Shown: piece by piece, positions 6,930 through 15,095 of the stretch
Position numbering within the stretch: position 1 is the stretch's first letter
Layout of the letters: the number at the start of each line of letters is the position of its first letter
Assembly: GCA_018110905.1 (NCBI GenBank)
Contig: JAGBAZ010000030.1
Location: 1-64,000, forward strand
From: Oscillospiraceae bacterium
GTDB lineage: Bacteria > Bacillota > Clostridia > Oscillospirales > Ruminococcaceae
DNA length: 64,000 bases
Direction: 5' to 3'
The notes under the pieces: model-generated
What the model saw: the letters and a program-made list of their open reading frames with translations, nothing else
Told to the model about the DNA's origin: nothing
Databases searched by the model: none
Translations under genes and position numbers: made by a program

Positions 6930-7751
6930 TTATCCGGCTGGGCTTTTCGTTTTTCTGAAAGCCTTTTCCTTCGGCACACAGACTGTATAAATAAGATTCT
7001 CTTCGTTTTCGGTAACCGTGCTCACAGCGCAAAGTCCGGCCGAATTCATAACCTCAACCGCGTGCTCAAAGGTGTTTATAAAAAGCCGGAGGTCTTTTAC
7101 GACAAATTTCGGGGGTTTCCTCTTCGGTTTTTTCTGTTCCAAAAGTTTATCGATATATCTCACTGTTTCCGGAACGTTAAGTTCCTTTTCTGCAATGAAT
7201 TTTACGGCAGAAAGTCTTTCCTTTTCTTCCGAAATCCTCAAAAGCTCCCTTGCGTGCCTTTCGGTAAGGTCGTTCTCGATAAGTACTCTCCTGACTTCCG
7301 GCTCAAGTTTTAAAATCCTAAGCTTGTTCGAAAGGGTCGAGGAAGCGATTCCAAGACGCTTTGCCGCCTCCTCTTTGGGAACATTCCATGCGGCAATAAG
7401 TTTCGCAATAGCCTCCGCCTCATCAAAAGGCCCAAGGTCGCTGCGCTGAAGATTTTCGATAAGCGCCCATACAGCCGAATCCTCATCGCCGATATCATAA
7501 ACAATGGCCTCTATCTTTTCCCGCCCGATAAGTTTGCAGGCCCGGAGCCTGCGCTCACCGGCGATGAGTTCAAATCCGCCCTTTGCTTTGCGGACAGAAA
7601 TCGGCTGTATAAGTCCGTTTTCCTTAATGCTTTCTCCAAGGGCAAAAAGTTCCTTTTCATCAAAAACCCGCCGCGGCTGAAAACGGTTCGGAAAAATTTC
7701 CGAAAGGGCGATGTTTTGAATCTGTCCCTGCTTTTTCAGAATTTCAAACAT
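6930..7751 (-). CDS. noc: ParB-family protein, Noc-like (nucleoid occlusion)
   Basis: A second ParB-type CTPase. In Bacillus Noc binds its own sites, contacts the membrane and blocks division over the nucleoid. The sequence has PNRFQPRRVFDEKEL, the GERRLRACKLIG CTP motif, WALIENLQRSDLGPFDEAEAI and an HTH (EEAAKRLGIASSTLSNKLRIL), all as in Noc. The start is placed at the ATG at 7751 (273 aa) because GGAGGC lies eight bases before it. The ATG at 7790 has no ribosome site. The C-terminus shows the KPKRKPPKF basic linker. Location next to parS and rsmG/mnmG matches noc in Bacillus. Confidence 0.85.
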   Translation of the reverse strand: MFEILKKQGQIQNIALSEIFPNRFQPRRVFDEKELFALGESIKENGLIQPISVRKAKGGFELIAGERRLRACKLIGREKIEAIVYDIGDEDSAVWALIENLQRSDLGPFDEAEAIAKLIAAWNVPKEEAAKRLGIASSTLSNKLRILKLEPEVRRVLIENDLTERHARELLRISEEKERLSAVKFIAEKELNVPETVRYIDKLLEQKKPKRKPPKFVVKDLRLFINTFEHAVEVMNSAGLCAVSTVTENEENLIYTVCVPKEKAFRKTKSPAG

Positions 7752-7768
7752 TTCCATCGCCTCCGGTT

Positions 7769-7782
7769 TTATGTTAACATAA
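7769..7782. promoter_or_regulatory. Perfect 14-bp palindrome before the noc-like gene
   Basis: TTATGTTAACATAA is fully symmetric and lies 18 bases upstream of the chosen start, overlapping the likely 5' leader. It could be an operator. No regulator is identified. Confidence 0.4.
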
Positions 7783-7954
7783 CTTTCCATTTTTTACCAG
7801 AACTTTTGACCGCAGAAAAACTTTTATAAAAACCTTTTGAAACTTTCTTCGACATTACTAAAATCGAACAGAATCACTCCCTGCCGAAAAACAAAAACTT
7901 TTGCGAAAAGTTTTTTCATAATCTAAATTTTTATCGTTTTTCGATAAATTTTTA

Positions 7955-7983
7955 TTGACTTTCGGAAATAATAATGGTATAAC
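7955..7983 (+). promoter_or_regulatory. Promoter of the DUF2975/HTH operon
   Basis: TTGACT (7955-7960), 17 bases, TATAAC (7978-7983). An inverted repeat TTTATCG/CGATAAA (7931-7949) just upstream could bind the HTH protein encoded in the operon. Confidence 0.65.
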
Positions 7984-8014
7984 AAAATTGTAAAACAAAA
8001 AAGGAGGCTTTTCT

Positions 8015-8497
8015 ATGACCCAAAAAAATCTTTCAACCTGGCTCAAAGCTGTAATAATCGGAACCGGAATTTTCGGCCTTGTTGTTTTCGGCTGGCTTGT
8101 TCCCGCCTATGGCGCAAGCTTCGCTTCAATGAACCCGGAATTTGCCTATTGCTATTGGCCCTGGCTTGTTTTTCTTTGGCTCTGCTCCGTTCCCTGTTTT
8201 GCTTCCCTTTTCTTCGGCTGGAAAATCGCTTCCAACATCGGCAACGATAATTCTTTCAGCTTTGATAACGCAAAACACCTTAAAACCGTTTCAAAACTTG
8301 CCGCTTTCGATTCCGCCTTTTTCTTCATCGGAAACTGGGCTCTTGTTCTGATGAATATGAGCCACCCGGGCGTTGCAATAATCTTCGCTCCGTTGGTAAT
8401 TTTCGTCGGCGTTGCTGTTTCCGTCATCTGCGCCGCCCTTTCCCATCTTGTTTACAAATCCGCCGTTCTCCAAAGCGAAAACGATCTTACAATTTAA
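8015..8497 (+). CDS. DUF2975 family membrane protein
   Basis: The 160-residue product has four hydrophobic segments (about residues 12-32, 46-68, 95-115 and 122-147) and the layout of DUF2975, a family usually encoded next to a small Cro/C1-type regulator. That partner is present 15 bases downstream. The pair's role is not established. ATG follows AAAGGAGGC. First gene of a plus-strand block inserted in an otherwise minus-strand origin arm. Confidence 0.75.
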   Translation: MTQKNLSTWLKAVIIGTGIFGLVVFGWLVPAYGASFASMNPEFAYCYWPWLVFLWLCSVPCFASLFFGWKIASNIGNDNSFSFDNAKHLKTVSKLAAFDSAFFFIGNWALVLMNMSHPGVAIIFAPLVIFVGVAVSVICAALSHLVYKSAVLQSENDLTI

Positions 8498-8512
8498 AAA
8501 GGGGGCGTGCTC

Positions 8513-8725
8513 ATGTCTATCGAAGTAAATCTTGATGTCATGCTCGCAAAGCGAAAAATGAGCATGACCGAACTTTCCGAAAAAGTTGGAATAACAATGG
8601 CAAATCTTTCGATTTTAAAAACCGGAAAAACAAAAGCAATCCGCTTTTCCACCCTTGAAGCAATATGCGAGGCTTTGGATTGCCAGCCCGGCGACATTCT
8701 TTCATTCAGTAAGGAAGAAAGGTGA
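8513..8725 (+). CDS. Small XRE/YozG-like helix-turn-helix regulator
   Basis: This 70-residue protein is almost only an HTH domain: NLDVMLAKRKMSMTELSEKV (helices 1-2), GITMANLSILKTGKTKAIRF (recognition region) and LEAICEALDCQPGDILSF. It matches the YozG-like regulators paired with DUF2975 proteins. The ATG at 8513 is used because GGGGG lies seven bases upstream; GTG at 8507 is too close. It probably controls its own operon. Confidence 0.85.
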   Translation: MSIEVNLDVMLAKRKMSMTELSEKVGITMANLSILKTGKTKAIRFSTLEAICEALDCQPGDILSFSKEER

Positions 8726-8730
8726 ATTTT

Positions 8731-9171
8731 ATGAAAAACATTAAAACGGTGATGCTTGCTGCAACAATCATACTTGTTGCAATTCTTTTTGGCAATGCTA
8801 TCAAAACAGTCTTTTTCCCGGAAAAACCGGATGAACCTCCGCTTTTTTCAATAACGGTTGAAAACAAAAGCGGAATCGATATCCAGGGTTACGGAATTAC
8901 CTATAACCTTGCAAACGGCGAAATCACCACCGAATATGTTGGCTACGCCGGAAAAAACATCAAAAACGGCGAAATTTTTGAAATCTGCTTTTATGAAAGC
9001 ATCTATGGAAGTTCCGATCCTTCCGGGTTCATTTTTTCCTTTGACGTAAACACTTCCAAAAATAACTTTTTCACAGCAGCCGAAGATGTTTCCGTTTCCC
9101 CGGAAAAAGGCAAAACATATTCCTTCGTTCTCGAAAAAACAACCGGGGGCTTTGTATTGAAAGAAGGCTGA
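8731..9171 (+). CDS. Membrane-anchored protein, unknown (146 aa)
   Basis: One N-terminal hydrophobic helix (MLAATIILVAILFGNAI) is followed by an extracytoplasmic domain with beta-rich sequence (SITVENKSGIDIQGYGITY...). No family was recognised. The ATG at 8731 follows GAAAGGTG and lies five bases after the HTH stop, so it is translated with the regulator. The exposed domain contains IDIQGYGITYNL, also suggested by IKSYQIEF in the next gene, hinting that the two are distant relatives. Confidence 0.6.
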   Translation: MKNIKTVMLAATIILVAILFGNAIKTVFFPEKPDEPPLFSITVENKSGIDIQGYGITYNLANGEITTEYVGYAGKNIKNGEIFEICFYESIYGSSDPSGFIFSFDVNTSKNNFFTAAEDVSVSPEKGKTYSFVLEKTTGGFVLKEG

Positions 9172-9175
9172 TTAT

Positions 9176-9625
9176 ATGCAGATAATTTTCGGTACCCTTG
9201 CGATAATTCTCGCTTTTGTCTGCAGCTGTTTTTCGGCGGTTTTCAATTTTCTTTTCCCTAACCCCGAAGTAATCGCTATCCGTGAAAACCTTGATATGAA
9301 TATAAAATCCTATCAAATCGAATTTCACGAAGATACCCGCGGCTGGTTCGGTGACGGTGAGGAAATGATAATTTTCCGCCCGAACCGAAAGCAAATTAAA
9401 AAAATCGAAACGGAATGGAAAAAAACTCCCGTCGATCCCGGAATTGCCCCTTTAATTTTTCCGGAAAACGAGTATAATGGACTTGAACTTACAAAGTATA
9501 TCCCAAAAACGGAAGGTTTTTGGTTTTATAAAAACCGGAACGAATTCCACAGCGGATATGCCTATAATTTTTCCTTCGCCTTTTTCGATGGCGAAAAAGT
9601 TTATTATTATGAACTTGATACCTGA
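9176..9625 (+). CDS. Membrane-anchored protein, unknown (149 aa)
   Basis: An N-terminal helix (IIFGTLAIILAFVCSCFSAVF) precedes an extracytoplasmic domain rich in aromatic residues (GFWFYKNRNEFHSGYAYNFS). It begins four bases after the previous gene and is probably cotranscribed with the DUF2975/HTH pair. No homologue is recognised. CSC at the helix end could be a lipid or disulfide site, but no clear lipobox is seen. Confidence 0.55.
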   Translation: MQIIFGTLAIILAFVCSCFSAVFNFLFPNPEVIAIRENLDMNIKSYQIEFHEDTRGWFGDGEEMIIFRPNRKQIKKIETEWKKTPVDPGIAPLIFPENEYNGLELTKYIPKTEGFWFYKNRNEFHSGYAYNFSFAFFDGEKVYYYELDT

Positions 9626-9641
9626 AGGAGGTTTTTAAAAA

Positions 9642-10055
9642 ATGTTTACCTGGCTCACAATGCTTTTTCAGAAAATCGAAGGCAGCAATATCCTTATCGC
9701 AATCATCGGCGCAATGTGGGTGCTTTATCTCGGTTTTTTCTTTGTTGTCAAAGCAAACCGCGGAAAACAAAAATTAAAAACCGCCCTTATCGCCGGCGCA
9801 ATCGCAACCCTTATCTGCGATATCGTCTGGTTCTTCAAGTTTTTCGATAACTTCCAATACGTTAACCCAGGTCTCGGCGGAGTAATGTGGTTCTGCCTTC
9901 TTCCGGTGCTGCTTTTCTTCCTTGTAATGATTTTAAGCTATATCAACGCAAGCCGCTATGAATTCGATAAGAAAAAGCGCGAAAAGGAAGAAGCAAAACA
10001 GAAAAAGAAAGAAAAACGCCGCAAAAAATTTGAAACCGAAGAAGCCGAAAAATAA
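9642..10055 (+). CDS. Membrane protein with charged C-terminal tail, unknown (137 aa)
   Basis: Three hydrophobic segments (about residues 15-37, 46-64 and 80-102) are followed by a highly charged K/E tail (DKKKREKEEAKQKKKEKRR). The ribosome site GAAGGAGG lies well placed before ATG at 9642. It ends the plus-strand block and is followed by a repeat and a terminator. The function is not known. Confidence 0.6.
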   Translation: MFTWLTMLFQKIEGSNILIAIIGAMWVLYLGFFFVVKANRGKQKLKTALIAGAIATLICDIVWFFKFFDNFQYVNPGLGGVMWFCLLPVLLFFLVMILSYINASRYEFDKKKREKEEAKQKKKEKRRKKFETEEAEK

Positions 10056-10064
10056 CGTAAAACA

Positions 10065-10089
10065 TGTAGGGGCGGACATTATCCGCCCG
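10065..10089 (+). repeat. Family C palindrome
   Basis: GTAGGGGCGGACATTATCCGCCC, in pieces GGGCGGA and TCCGCCC around CATTA. It follows the stop of the preceding gene by ten bases. Confidence 0.7.
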
Positions 10090-10095
10090 AAAACA

Positions 10096-10132
10096 TAAAA
10101 AAAGACGCAGAAAAATCTGCGTCTTTTTTATT
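10096..10132. terminator. Bidirectional terminator between the 9642 and 10138 genes
   Basis: AAAGACGCAGA pairs with TCTGCGTCTTT around AAAA, with A and T runs outside, between convergent genes. Confidence 0.85.
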
Positions 10133-10137
10133 TCATG

Positions 10138-10335
10138 TCATTTATTTGAATAATTCTCTTTGATCTTCTTAACGGTAAATTCGCCAAGTCCGACACTTAT
10201 AAAAAACGAAATTATCCATAAAACAATCGTAAGAATACTTGCTCCTGCCCCAGTGCCAAAAAATAAATTTCCGATCCAACTTATAATAAAGAAGAAAATC
10301 AGAAAATATACTGCAGTAAAAAACCAGACAAGCAT
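10138..10335 (-). CDS. Small two-helix membrane protein (65 aa), unknown
   Basis: The product starts MLVWFFTAVYFLIFFFIISW, followed by a Gly-rich turn (FFGTGAGA) and a second hydrophobic helix (SILTIVLWIISFFISVGL), ending in a basic tail (FTVKKIKENYSNK). A GGAGGT ribosome site seven bases upstream selects the ATG at 10335; an upstream TTG overlaps that site. It lies just downstream of rsmG on the same strand and may be read from that operon. Confidence 0.6.
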   Translation of the reverse strand: MLVWFFTAVYFLIFFFIISWIGNLFFGTGAGASILTIVLWIISFFISVGLGEFTVKKIKENYSNK

Positions 10336-10363
10336 ATTCCGCACCTCCAAAAAAAATTATCGT

Positions 10364-11071
10364 TTATTTAAGCGGCTTTTCGCTTATTTTAACTCTCTGC
10401 CTCGGATATTTCGCCGGGGTTGCTGTTTTCTTTTCGATAAAAACAACCGATCTTCCGCCGGCGGGAATTTCATAAATCTCCGGTTCAAGAACTTCTCCGC
10501 CAAGAATCTTCGCCGCGGCCTTTGCACCTTCAAGTTCATCCGAAACTTCCGCGGTTTTCATGGGCGCAAAAACTCCGCCGACTTTAACAAGCGGAATGCA
10601 GTATTCACTGAGCACCGCAAGGTTTGCAACCGCCCTTGCAGTTACAACATCAAAGCTTTCACGAAGGGTTTTGTCGTGTCCTGCGTCCTCCGCTCTTGCG
10701 TGAACAAGGGTCGCCTTTACCCCAATTTCATCAAGAACCGCTTCAAGAAAGTTGAGCCTCTTCTGAAGGGAATCTATAAGAACAAGTTTGATGTCGGGTC
10801 TTGCAATTTTGAGCACCACACCCGGAAAACCCGCACCGGTCCCAACGTCCGCAACCCTTGCGCCCTCCGGAATTTTCGCCCTTTTGAGGTAAGCAAGGCA
10901 ATCGAGAAAATGTTTTACCGCAATTCCCTCCGGGTCGGTGATGGCGGTAAGGTTCATTTTTTCGTTCCATTCAACCAAAAGCTCGGCGTAGCGTTCCAGC
11001 TGAGCATACTGTTCTTCCGAAAGAGGCTCCGCGTGCTCAGGTATGTAATTTTTAAGAATTTCTGTAACCAT
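10364..11071 (-). CDS. rsmG: 16S rRNA (guanine527-N7) methyltransferase RsmG
   Basis: RsmG (GidB) methylates G527 of 16S rRNA using S-adenosylmethionine. The 235 residues are typical. The SAM-binding motif VADVGTGAGFPGVVLKI lies at about residues 70-86, followed by LVLIDSLQKRLNFLE and VTARAVANL. It begins 15 bases after mnmG, as in many Firmicutes. A frame opposite this gene and mnmG is open for more than 600 codons but is a codon-bias shadow. Confidence 0.96.
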   Translation of the reverse strand: MVTEILKNYIPEHAEPLSEEQYAQLERYAELLVEWNEKMNLTAITDPEGIAVKHFLDCLAYLKRAKIPEGARVADVGTGAGFPGVVLKIARPDIKLVLIDSLQKRLNFLEAVLDEIGVKATLVHARAEDAGHDKTLRESFDVVTARAVANLAVLSEYCIPLVKVGGVFAPMKTAEVSDELEGAKAAAKILGGEVLEPEIYEIPAGGRSVVFIEKKTATPAKYPRQRVKISEKPLK

Positions 11072-11086
11072 TCGGCACCTCTTTTC

Positions 11087-12955
11087 TCATTTCTGGATGT
11101 AGATGAGCAAAACGGAAACGTCCGCCGGCGAAACGCCGGAAATTCTGCTTGCCTGACCGATATTCATCGGTCTTACGCGGTTGAGTTTTTCAATAGCCTC
11201 AAGGCGAAGACCGTGGATGGATTTATAATCAATATCCTCGGGAATCTTCTTTTCCTCAAGGCGGTGCATCTGTTCAACCTGGGCCAGCTGCTTTTTGATA
11301 TAGCCTTCGTATTTTATCTCGATTTCAACCTGCTCGATAACGTCTTCCGGAAGTTCCGGGCGGTTAAGGTCAAAAGGCGCAAGGTCGGAATAGGTTATCT
11401 GCGGGCGCTTGAGCAGTTCGGAAAGTTTTGTTCCCTCGGTAAGGGGTGCAGTTCCCTTTTCAATGAGCATGGCGTCAAGTTCCGGGCTCATTCTTATGCT
11501 CGCGGTCTTTGCTCTCTCGAGTTCCTCGTCACGAAGTCTTCGTTTTTCAAGGAATGCGCCCCATCTTTCGTCGGAAATAAGGCCGATTTCCCTTCCGAGA
11601 GGGGTAAGGCGCATATCCGCGTTGTCCTGTCTGAGCACAAGGCGGTATTCGCTTCGGCTGGTCATCATGCGGTAAGGGTCAAGAACGCCCTTGGTGCAAA
11701 GGTCATCAACGAGTGTTCCGATGTAGGAATTGCTTCTTTCGAGCACAATCTCCTCTTTTCCGAGGACTCTTCTTGCGGCGTTGATTCCTGCGAGAAGTCC
11801 CTGAGCAGCGGCTTCCTCATAACCGGAAGTTCCGTTGAACTGTCCTGCGCCGAAAAGGCCTTTCACCTGCATGAATTCAAGAGTCGGGCGAAGGTCAAGG
11901 CTGTCGCAGCAGTCATATTCGATTGCGTAAGCGTTACGCATAATGCTTACGTGCTCAAGACCTTTTATAGAACGATAAATTGCGATCTGAACGTCCTCCG
12001 GAAGAGAGGAAGAAAGGCCGGAAAGATACATTTCCTCCGTTTCAAGACCCATGGGTTCAACAAAGAACTGGTGACGGATCTTGTCCGGGAAGCGCATTAC
12101 CTTATCTTCGATGCTCGGGCAATAGCGAGGACCAATGCCCTCGATTTTTCCTGAATAGAGCGGCGAACGGTCGATGTTTTTGCGGATAACTTCGTGGGTA
12201 TCCTCGTTTGTGTAACCGATCCAGCAGTCAACTTTGTTCTTAAGTTCACCCTTTGTTTCAAAGCTGAACGGAACAATGTGCTCGTCGCCGTGCTGGATTT
12301 CAAGTTTATCGTAATCAATGCTGTTTCTGAGCACGCGCGCCGGGGTTCCGGTTTTAAAACGGCGGAGTTTGATGCCCAGTTTTTCAAGAGAATCGGAAAG
12401 GGGCTTTGCTGGGCTGCTTGCGTCCGGGCCGCTTTCCCATTTTCTGTCGCCGACATAGATGATTCCTTTAAGATAAGTACCGGTGCAGATGATTACGTTC
12501 GGAACTTCATAAAAAGCACCGAGATGGGTGGTAACTCCGAGCACGCCGCCTTTTCCGTCCGGACGGACTTCAACAATTTCCGCCTGCTTGATGTCAAGAT
12601 TTTCCTGATTTTCAAGGGTCTTTTTCATCAGAAGGTGGTAATAAGCTCTGTCTTCCTGGGCGCGAAGGGAATGTACCGCCGGGCCTTTTCCAAGGTTGAG
12701 CATGCGGCTTTGGATCATCATTTTATCCGCCGCTTTTCCCATTTCGCCGCCGAGAGCATCAATTTCGCGAACAAGATGTCCTTTTGCGGTTCCGCCGATG
12801 GAAGGGTTGCAGGGCATATTCGCAATTTTATCCAAATTAAGTGTAAAGATGCAGGTCTTTACACCAAGTCTTGCGGCGGCCAAAGCAGCTTCAACACCTG
12901 CGTGTCCCGCACCGACAACCGCAACGTCATATTTTCCTGCAAAATATTCTTCCAT
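11087..12955 (-). CDS. mnmG: tRNA uridine-5-carboxymethylaminomethyl modification enzyme MnmG (GidA)
   Basis: This FAD enzyme acts with MnmE to place the (carboxymethyl)aminomethyl group on the wobble uridine of several tRNAs. The 622 residues are normal. The FAD-binding motif VVGAGHAGVEAALAAARLG is at about residues 13-31, with MPCNPSIGGTAKGHLVREID just after and GQFNGTSGYEEAAAQGL later. The C-terminus contains PADVSVLLIYIQK. mnmE and mnmG are normally adjacent; here a repeat-bounded gene separates them. Confidence 0.97.
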   Translation of the reverse strand: MEEYFAGKYDVAVVGAGHAGVEAALAAARLGVKTCIFTLNLDKIANMPCNPSIGGTAKGHLVREIDALGGEMGKAADKMMIQSRMLNLGKGPAVHSLRAQEDRAYYHLLMKKTLENQENLDIKQAEIVEVRPDGKGGVLGVTTHLGAFYEVPNVIICTGTYLKGIIYVGDRKWESGPDASSPAKPLSDSLEKLGIKLRRFKTGTPARVLRNSIDYDKLEIQHGDEHIVPFSFETKGELKNKVDCWIGYTNEDTHEVIRKNIDRSPLYSGKIEGIGPRYCPSIEDKVMRFPDKIRHQFFVEPMGLETEEMYLSGLSSSLPEDVQIAIYRSIKGLEHVSIMRNAYAIEYDCCDSLDLRPTLEFMQVKGLFGAGQFNGTSGYEEAAAQGLLAGINAARRVLGKEEIVLERSNSYIGTLVDDLCTKGVLDPYRMMTSRSEYRLVLRQDNADMRLTPLGREIGLISDERWGAFLEKRRLRDEELERAKTASIRMSPELDAMLIEKGTAPLTEGTKLSELLKRPQITYSDLAPFDLNRPELPEDVIEQVEIEIKYEGYIKKQLAQVEQMHRLEEKKIPEDIDYKSIHGLRLEAIEKLNRVRPMNIGQASRISGVSPADVSVLLIYIQK

Positions 12956-12985
12956 AAAATAAACCTCTTTTTTTATAAAAACTAT

Positions 12986-13473
12986 TGTAGGGCGGGGGCT
13001 TGCTCCCGCCGCTATTATTTTTCATTAAAATATAATACAGCTTCCTGCATTCCGTCGCACCAGTTGTCCCATTTTGCAACAAATTCATCATGGGGCAAAA
13101 CCCTGTGCTCAAGGTCAGAAATGTTTTTTATTCCCCGACCCTCGCAGGCTTTTATACAAATTTTATATTCAGTAATTCCGATTTCATCTTCCGAATCCCA
13201 GACAAGAGGAATTTTTTCAATGCCTGAAAGGAAAGCCGCAAGTGCTCTTGTATGTCCGTCGGTAAAAAAGATTTTTCCTCCGTATTCAAAAATCGGCAAA
13301 GGCTCAAAATTTGAAAGGTCATTTGGATCAAACCAACTTTTCACCCTTTCAAGTTTTTTTGCTGAAATATAGAACTGGGAAGGCTGAATATCCAAAAGTT
13401 TGATTTCGTCAATATTCATGCTTATTTTCTCCGAATTACCTCTTTACGGCGGGAGCAAGCCCCCGCCCTACAT
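12986..13473. mobile_element. Candidate cassette: ParB-like gene bounded by inverted family D repeats
   Basis: TGTAGGGCGGGGGC plus TTGCTCCCGCC (12986-13012) and its reverse complement (13446-13473) lie at the two ends, both with TGTAGGGC outermost. Between them is one gene (13015-13419). The arrangement is that of terminal inverted repeats. No convincing target duplication is visible, and no transposase is encoded, so mobility is inference. Confidence 0.45.
13015..13419 (-). CDS. ParB/sulfiredoxin-fold domain protein (134 aa)
   Basis: The product starts MNIDEIKLLDIQPSQFYIS and carries GGKIFFTDGHTRALAAFLSG (about residues 46-65), which resembles the core motif of ParB-like nuclease domains (DGHHR-type). 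No HTH or dimer domain is present, so it is not a partition protein. The C-terminal part (CEGRGIKNISDLEHRVLPHDEF) is unassigned. It interrupts the mnmE-mnmG pair and is closely flanked by inverted family D repeats, which suggests late insertion. The biochemical role is unknown. Confidence 0.65.
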   Translation of the reverse strand: MNIDEIKLLDIQPSQFYISAKKLERVKSWFDPNDLSNFEPLPIFEYGGKIFFTDGHTRALAAFLSGIEKIPLVWDSEDEIGITEYKICIKACEGRGIKNISDLEHRVLPHDEFVAKWDNWCDGMQEAVLYFNEK

Positions 13474-13488
13474 TAAAATTAGGCTTAT

Positions 13489-14853
13489 TTATTTACCCAC
13501 GCAGAATCTTTCGAATACCTTTTCGATAACTGCGTCGCTGGCTTTTTCGCCGGTGAGTTCATAAAGCGCATCAAGAGAAGTTTCAATGCAAATTCCAACC
13601 GCGTCCAGCGTCATTCCGAAAGAAACCGCTTCCAGCGCTTCGTCAATTGCTTTTTTAGCACGGCGAACACAGTCCAGCTGGCGTTCGTTTGCCATAACAG
13701 GTTCCGCCGGGTCAAGGTCGGCGGTTTTGAGCACCTTTGCAAGGGCGCTTCGGAATTCTTCTTCCCCGTCGCCCTTTCTTGCGGAAATTGTAACAACGTT
13801 TTCAAAACCGGCTTTAACCGCGTCAATGTCCGCCTGAATTTCAAGGTCGGATTTGTTGATGACTGCCACCGCCGGTCTGCCTTTGAGCTTTTCAATAAGC
13901 TCAAAGTCGGTCTCATCAAAAGGTCTGCTGGAATCGAAAACCGCGATAACAACATCGCAGCGCTCGATTTCCGTATTTGCCATATCAACGCCGATGCGTT
14001 CAACAGCATCGTCGGTGCTTCGAAGACCGGCGGTATCAAGAAGACGAATCGGTATATCACCCACGAGCACGCTTTCCTCAACAACGTCACGGGTTGTTCC
14101 GGCAATATCGGTAACAATGCTTCTGTCGCGGCCGGAAATAAGGTTCATAAGGGTGGATTTTCCAACGTTGGGCTTTCCGGCAATAACTGTGGTAGCGCCT
14201 TCGCGGATAATTTTTCCCGCGTCATAAGTTTCCATAAGTCGTTTGAGCACGCGTTCGGTCTCTTTGAGCACGCTTTCAAGATGTTCGTCCGAAAGTTCCT
14301 CAACGTCCTCTTCAGGATAATCGCTCCAGGCCGCAAGATGGGTTTCAAGTTCCGTAAGGCTTTCGGTAACGGAGCGGATTTTTCGATAAAGTGCACCGTC
14401 CCTCATAACAAGCGCGGCTTTTCCTGCGCTGGCAGATTTTGAAGAGATAAGATCCATAACCGCTTCTGCCTGGGTAAGGGTAAGTTTTCCGTTAAGAAGT
14501 GCCCTTTTTGTAAATTCGCCGGGTCCGGCAAGATTTGCACCGCAATCCAAAGCTGCTCTTAAAACTCTTTTCAAAAGTGCAGGGCTTCCATGGCAGGAAA
14601 ATTCAACGGTGTTTTCGCCGGTGTAACTTTTCGGCGCAATAAAAACCGTTGCAACCGCTTCGTCAATATCCCCTTCCGAATCAAAAACCCTTCCGTAAGC
14701 GCAGGAATATCCGCCAAGGTCGGAAAGTTTCTTTCCGCCCTTGAAAGAGCGGAACATCTTTTCCCCAACGGAAATTGCGTCCTCTCCGGAAATTCGTATA
14801 ACCCCAAGACCGGAAGAAGAAAGGGGCGTTGAAATTGCGGCAATGCTGCTCAT
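13489..14853 (-). CDS. mnmE: tRNA modification GTPase MnmE (TrmE)
   Basis: MnmE is the GTPase partner of MnmG. The 454 residues show the N-terminal formyl-THF-binding domain (TPLSSSGLGVIRISG), the helical domain, and the inserted G domain with GKPNVGKSTLMN (P-loop), DIAGTTRD, DTAGLR and NKSD. The protein ends in the family's CVGK motif, whose cysteine is required for modification. ATG follows AAGGAGG. Confidence 0.97.
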   Translation of the reverse strand: MSSIAAISTPLSSSGLGVIRISGEDAISVGEKMFRSFKGGKKLSDLGGYSCAYGRVFDSEGDIDEAVATVFIAPKSYTGENTVEFSCHGSPALLKRVLRAALDCGANLAGPGEFTKRALLNGKLTLTQAEAVMDLISSKSASAGKAALVMRDGALYRKIRSVTESLTELETHLAAWSDYPEEDVEELSDEHLESVLKETERVLKRLMETYDAGKIIREGATTVIAGKPNVGKSTLMNLISGRDRSIVTDIAGTTRDVVEESVLVGDIPIRLLDTAGLRSTDDAVERIGVDMANTEIERCDVVIAVFDSSRPFDETDFELIEKLKGRPAVAVINKSDLEIQADIDAVKAGFENVVTISARKGDGEEEFRSALAKVLKTADLDPAEPVMANERQLDCVRRAKKAIDEALEAVSFGMTLDAVGICIETSLDALYELTGEKASDAVIEKVFERFCVGK

Positions 14854-14872
14854 AAAATTTCCTCCTTCATAA

Positions 14873-15021
14873 GCCCCCCTTGCCTAAAGGGGGGTGGTTC
14901 TGACATTTTGTCAGAACCGGGGGGATTCCTTTAAAAAATCCCTTCTTTTTAAATTTGAACCTTAAGCGAAGAAAGAATCCCTCCACCGCTTCGCGGTCCC
15001 ACTCCCTTTAACAAGGGAGGC
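14873..15021. repeat. Paired family A element (no gene inside), mnmE leader
   Basis: The left unit (14873-14929, outer hairpin CCCCCCTT/AAGGGGGG, inner hairpin GGTTCTGAC/GTCAGAACC, then GGGGGGATTCC) and the right unit (14971-15021, reverse: CCTCCCTT/AAGGGAG, inner hairpin GACCGCG/CGCGGTC type, GGAGGGATTC) face outward around a core of about 40 bases. It has the same plan as the DUF559 cassette but without the gene. Confidence 0.7.
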
Positions 15022-15041
15022 TAATATCCTATTATATATTA

Positions 15042-15076
15042 TAAAAAGAGCCGGCACTGAAATCAAGTGCCGGCTA
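15042..15076 (-). terminator. Terminator of the rpmH-rnpA-yidD-yidC-jag operon
   Basis: AGCCGGCACT and AGTGCCGGCT form a ten-pair stem followed (minus strand) by CTTTTTAT. A possible mnmE promoter (TTGATT-18-TATAAT) overlaps it. Confidence 0.85.
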
Positions 15077-15095
15077 AACTTTTTATAAAATTTTA

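Noticed and set aside
10160-12154. A 664-codon open frame opposite rsmG and mnmG, and similar long antisense frames (3560-4879, 26878-28413, 51808-53247)
   Set aside because: They mirror well-conserved genes, have low-complexity Phe/Asn/Lys-rich translations, and lack ribosome sites. Codon bias in the real genes keeps these frames open.
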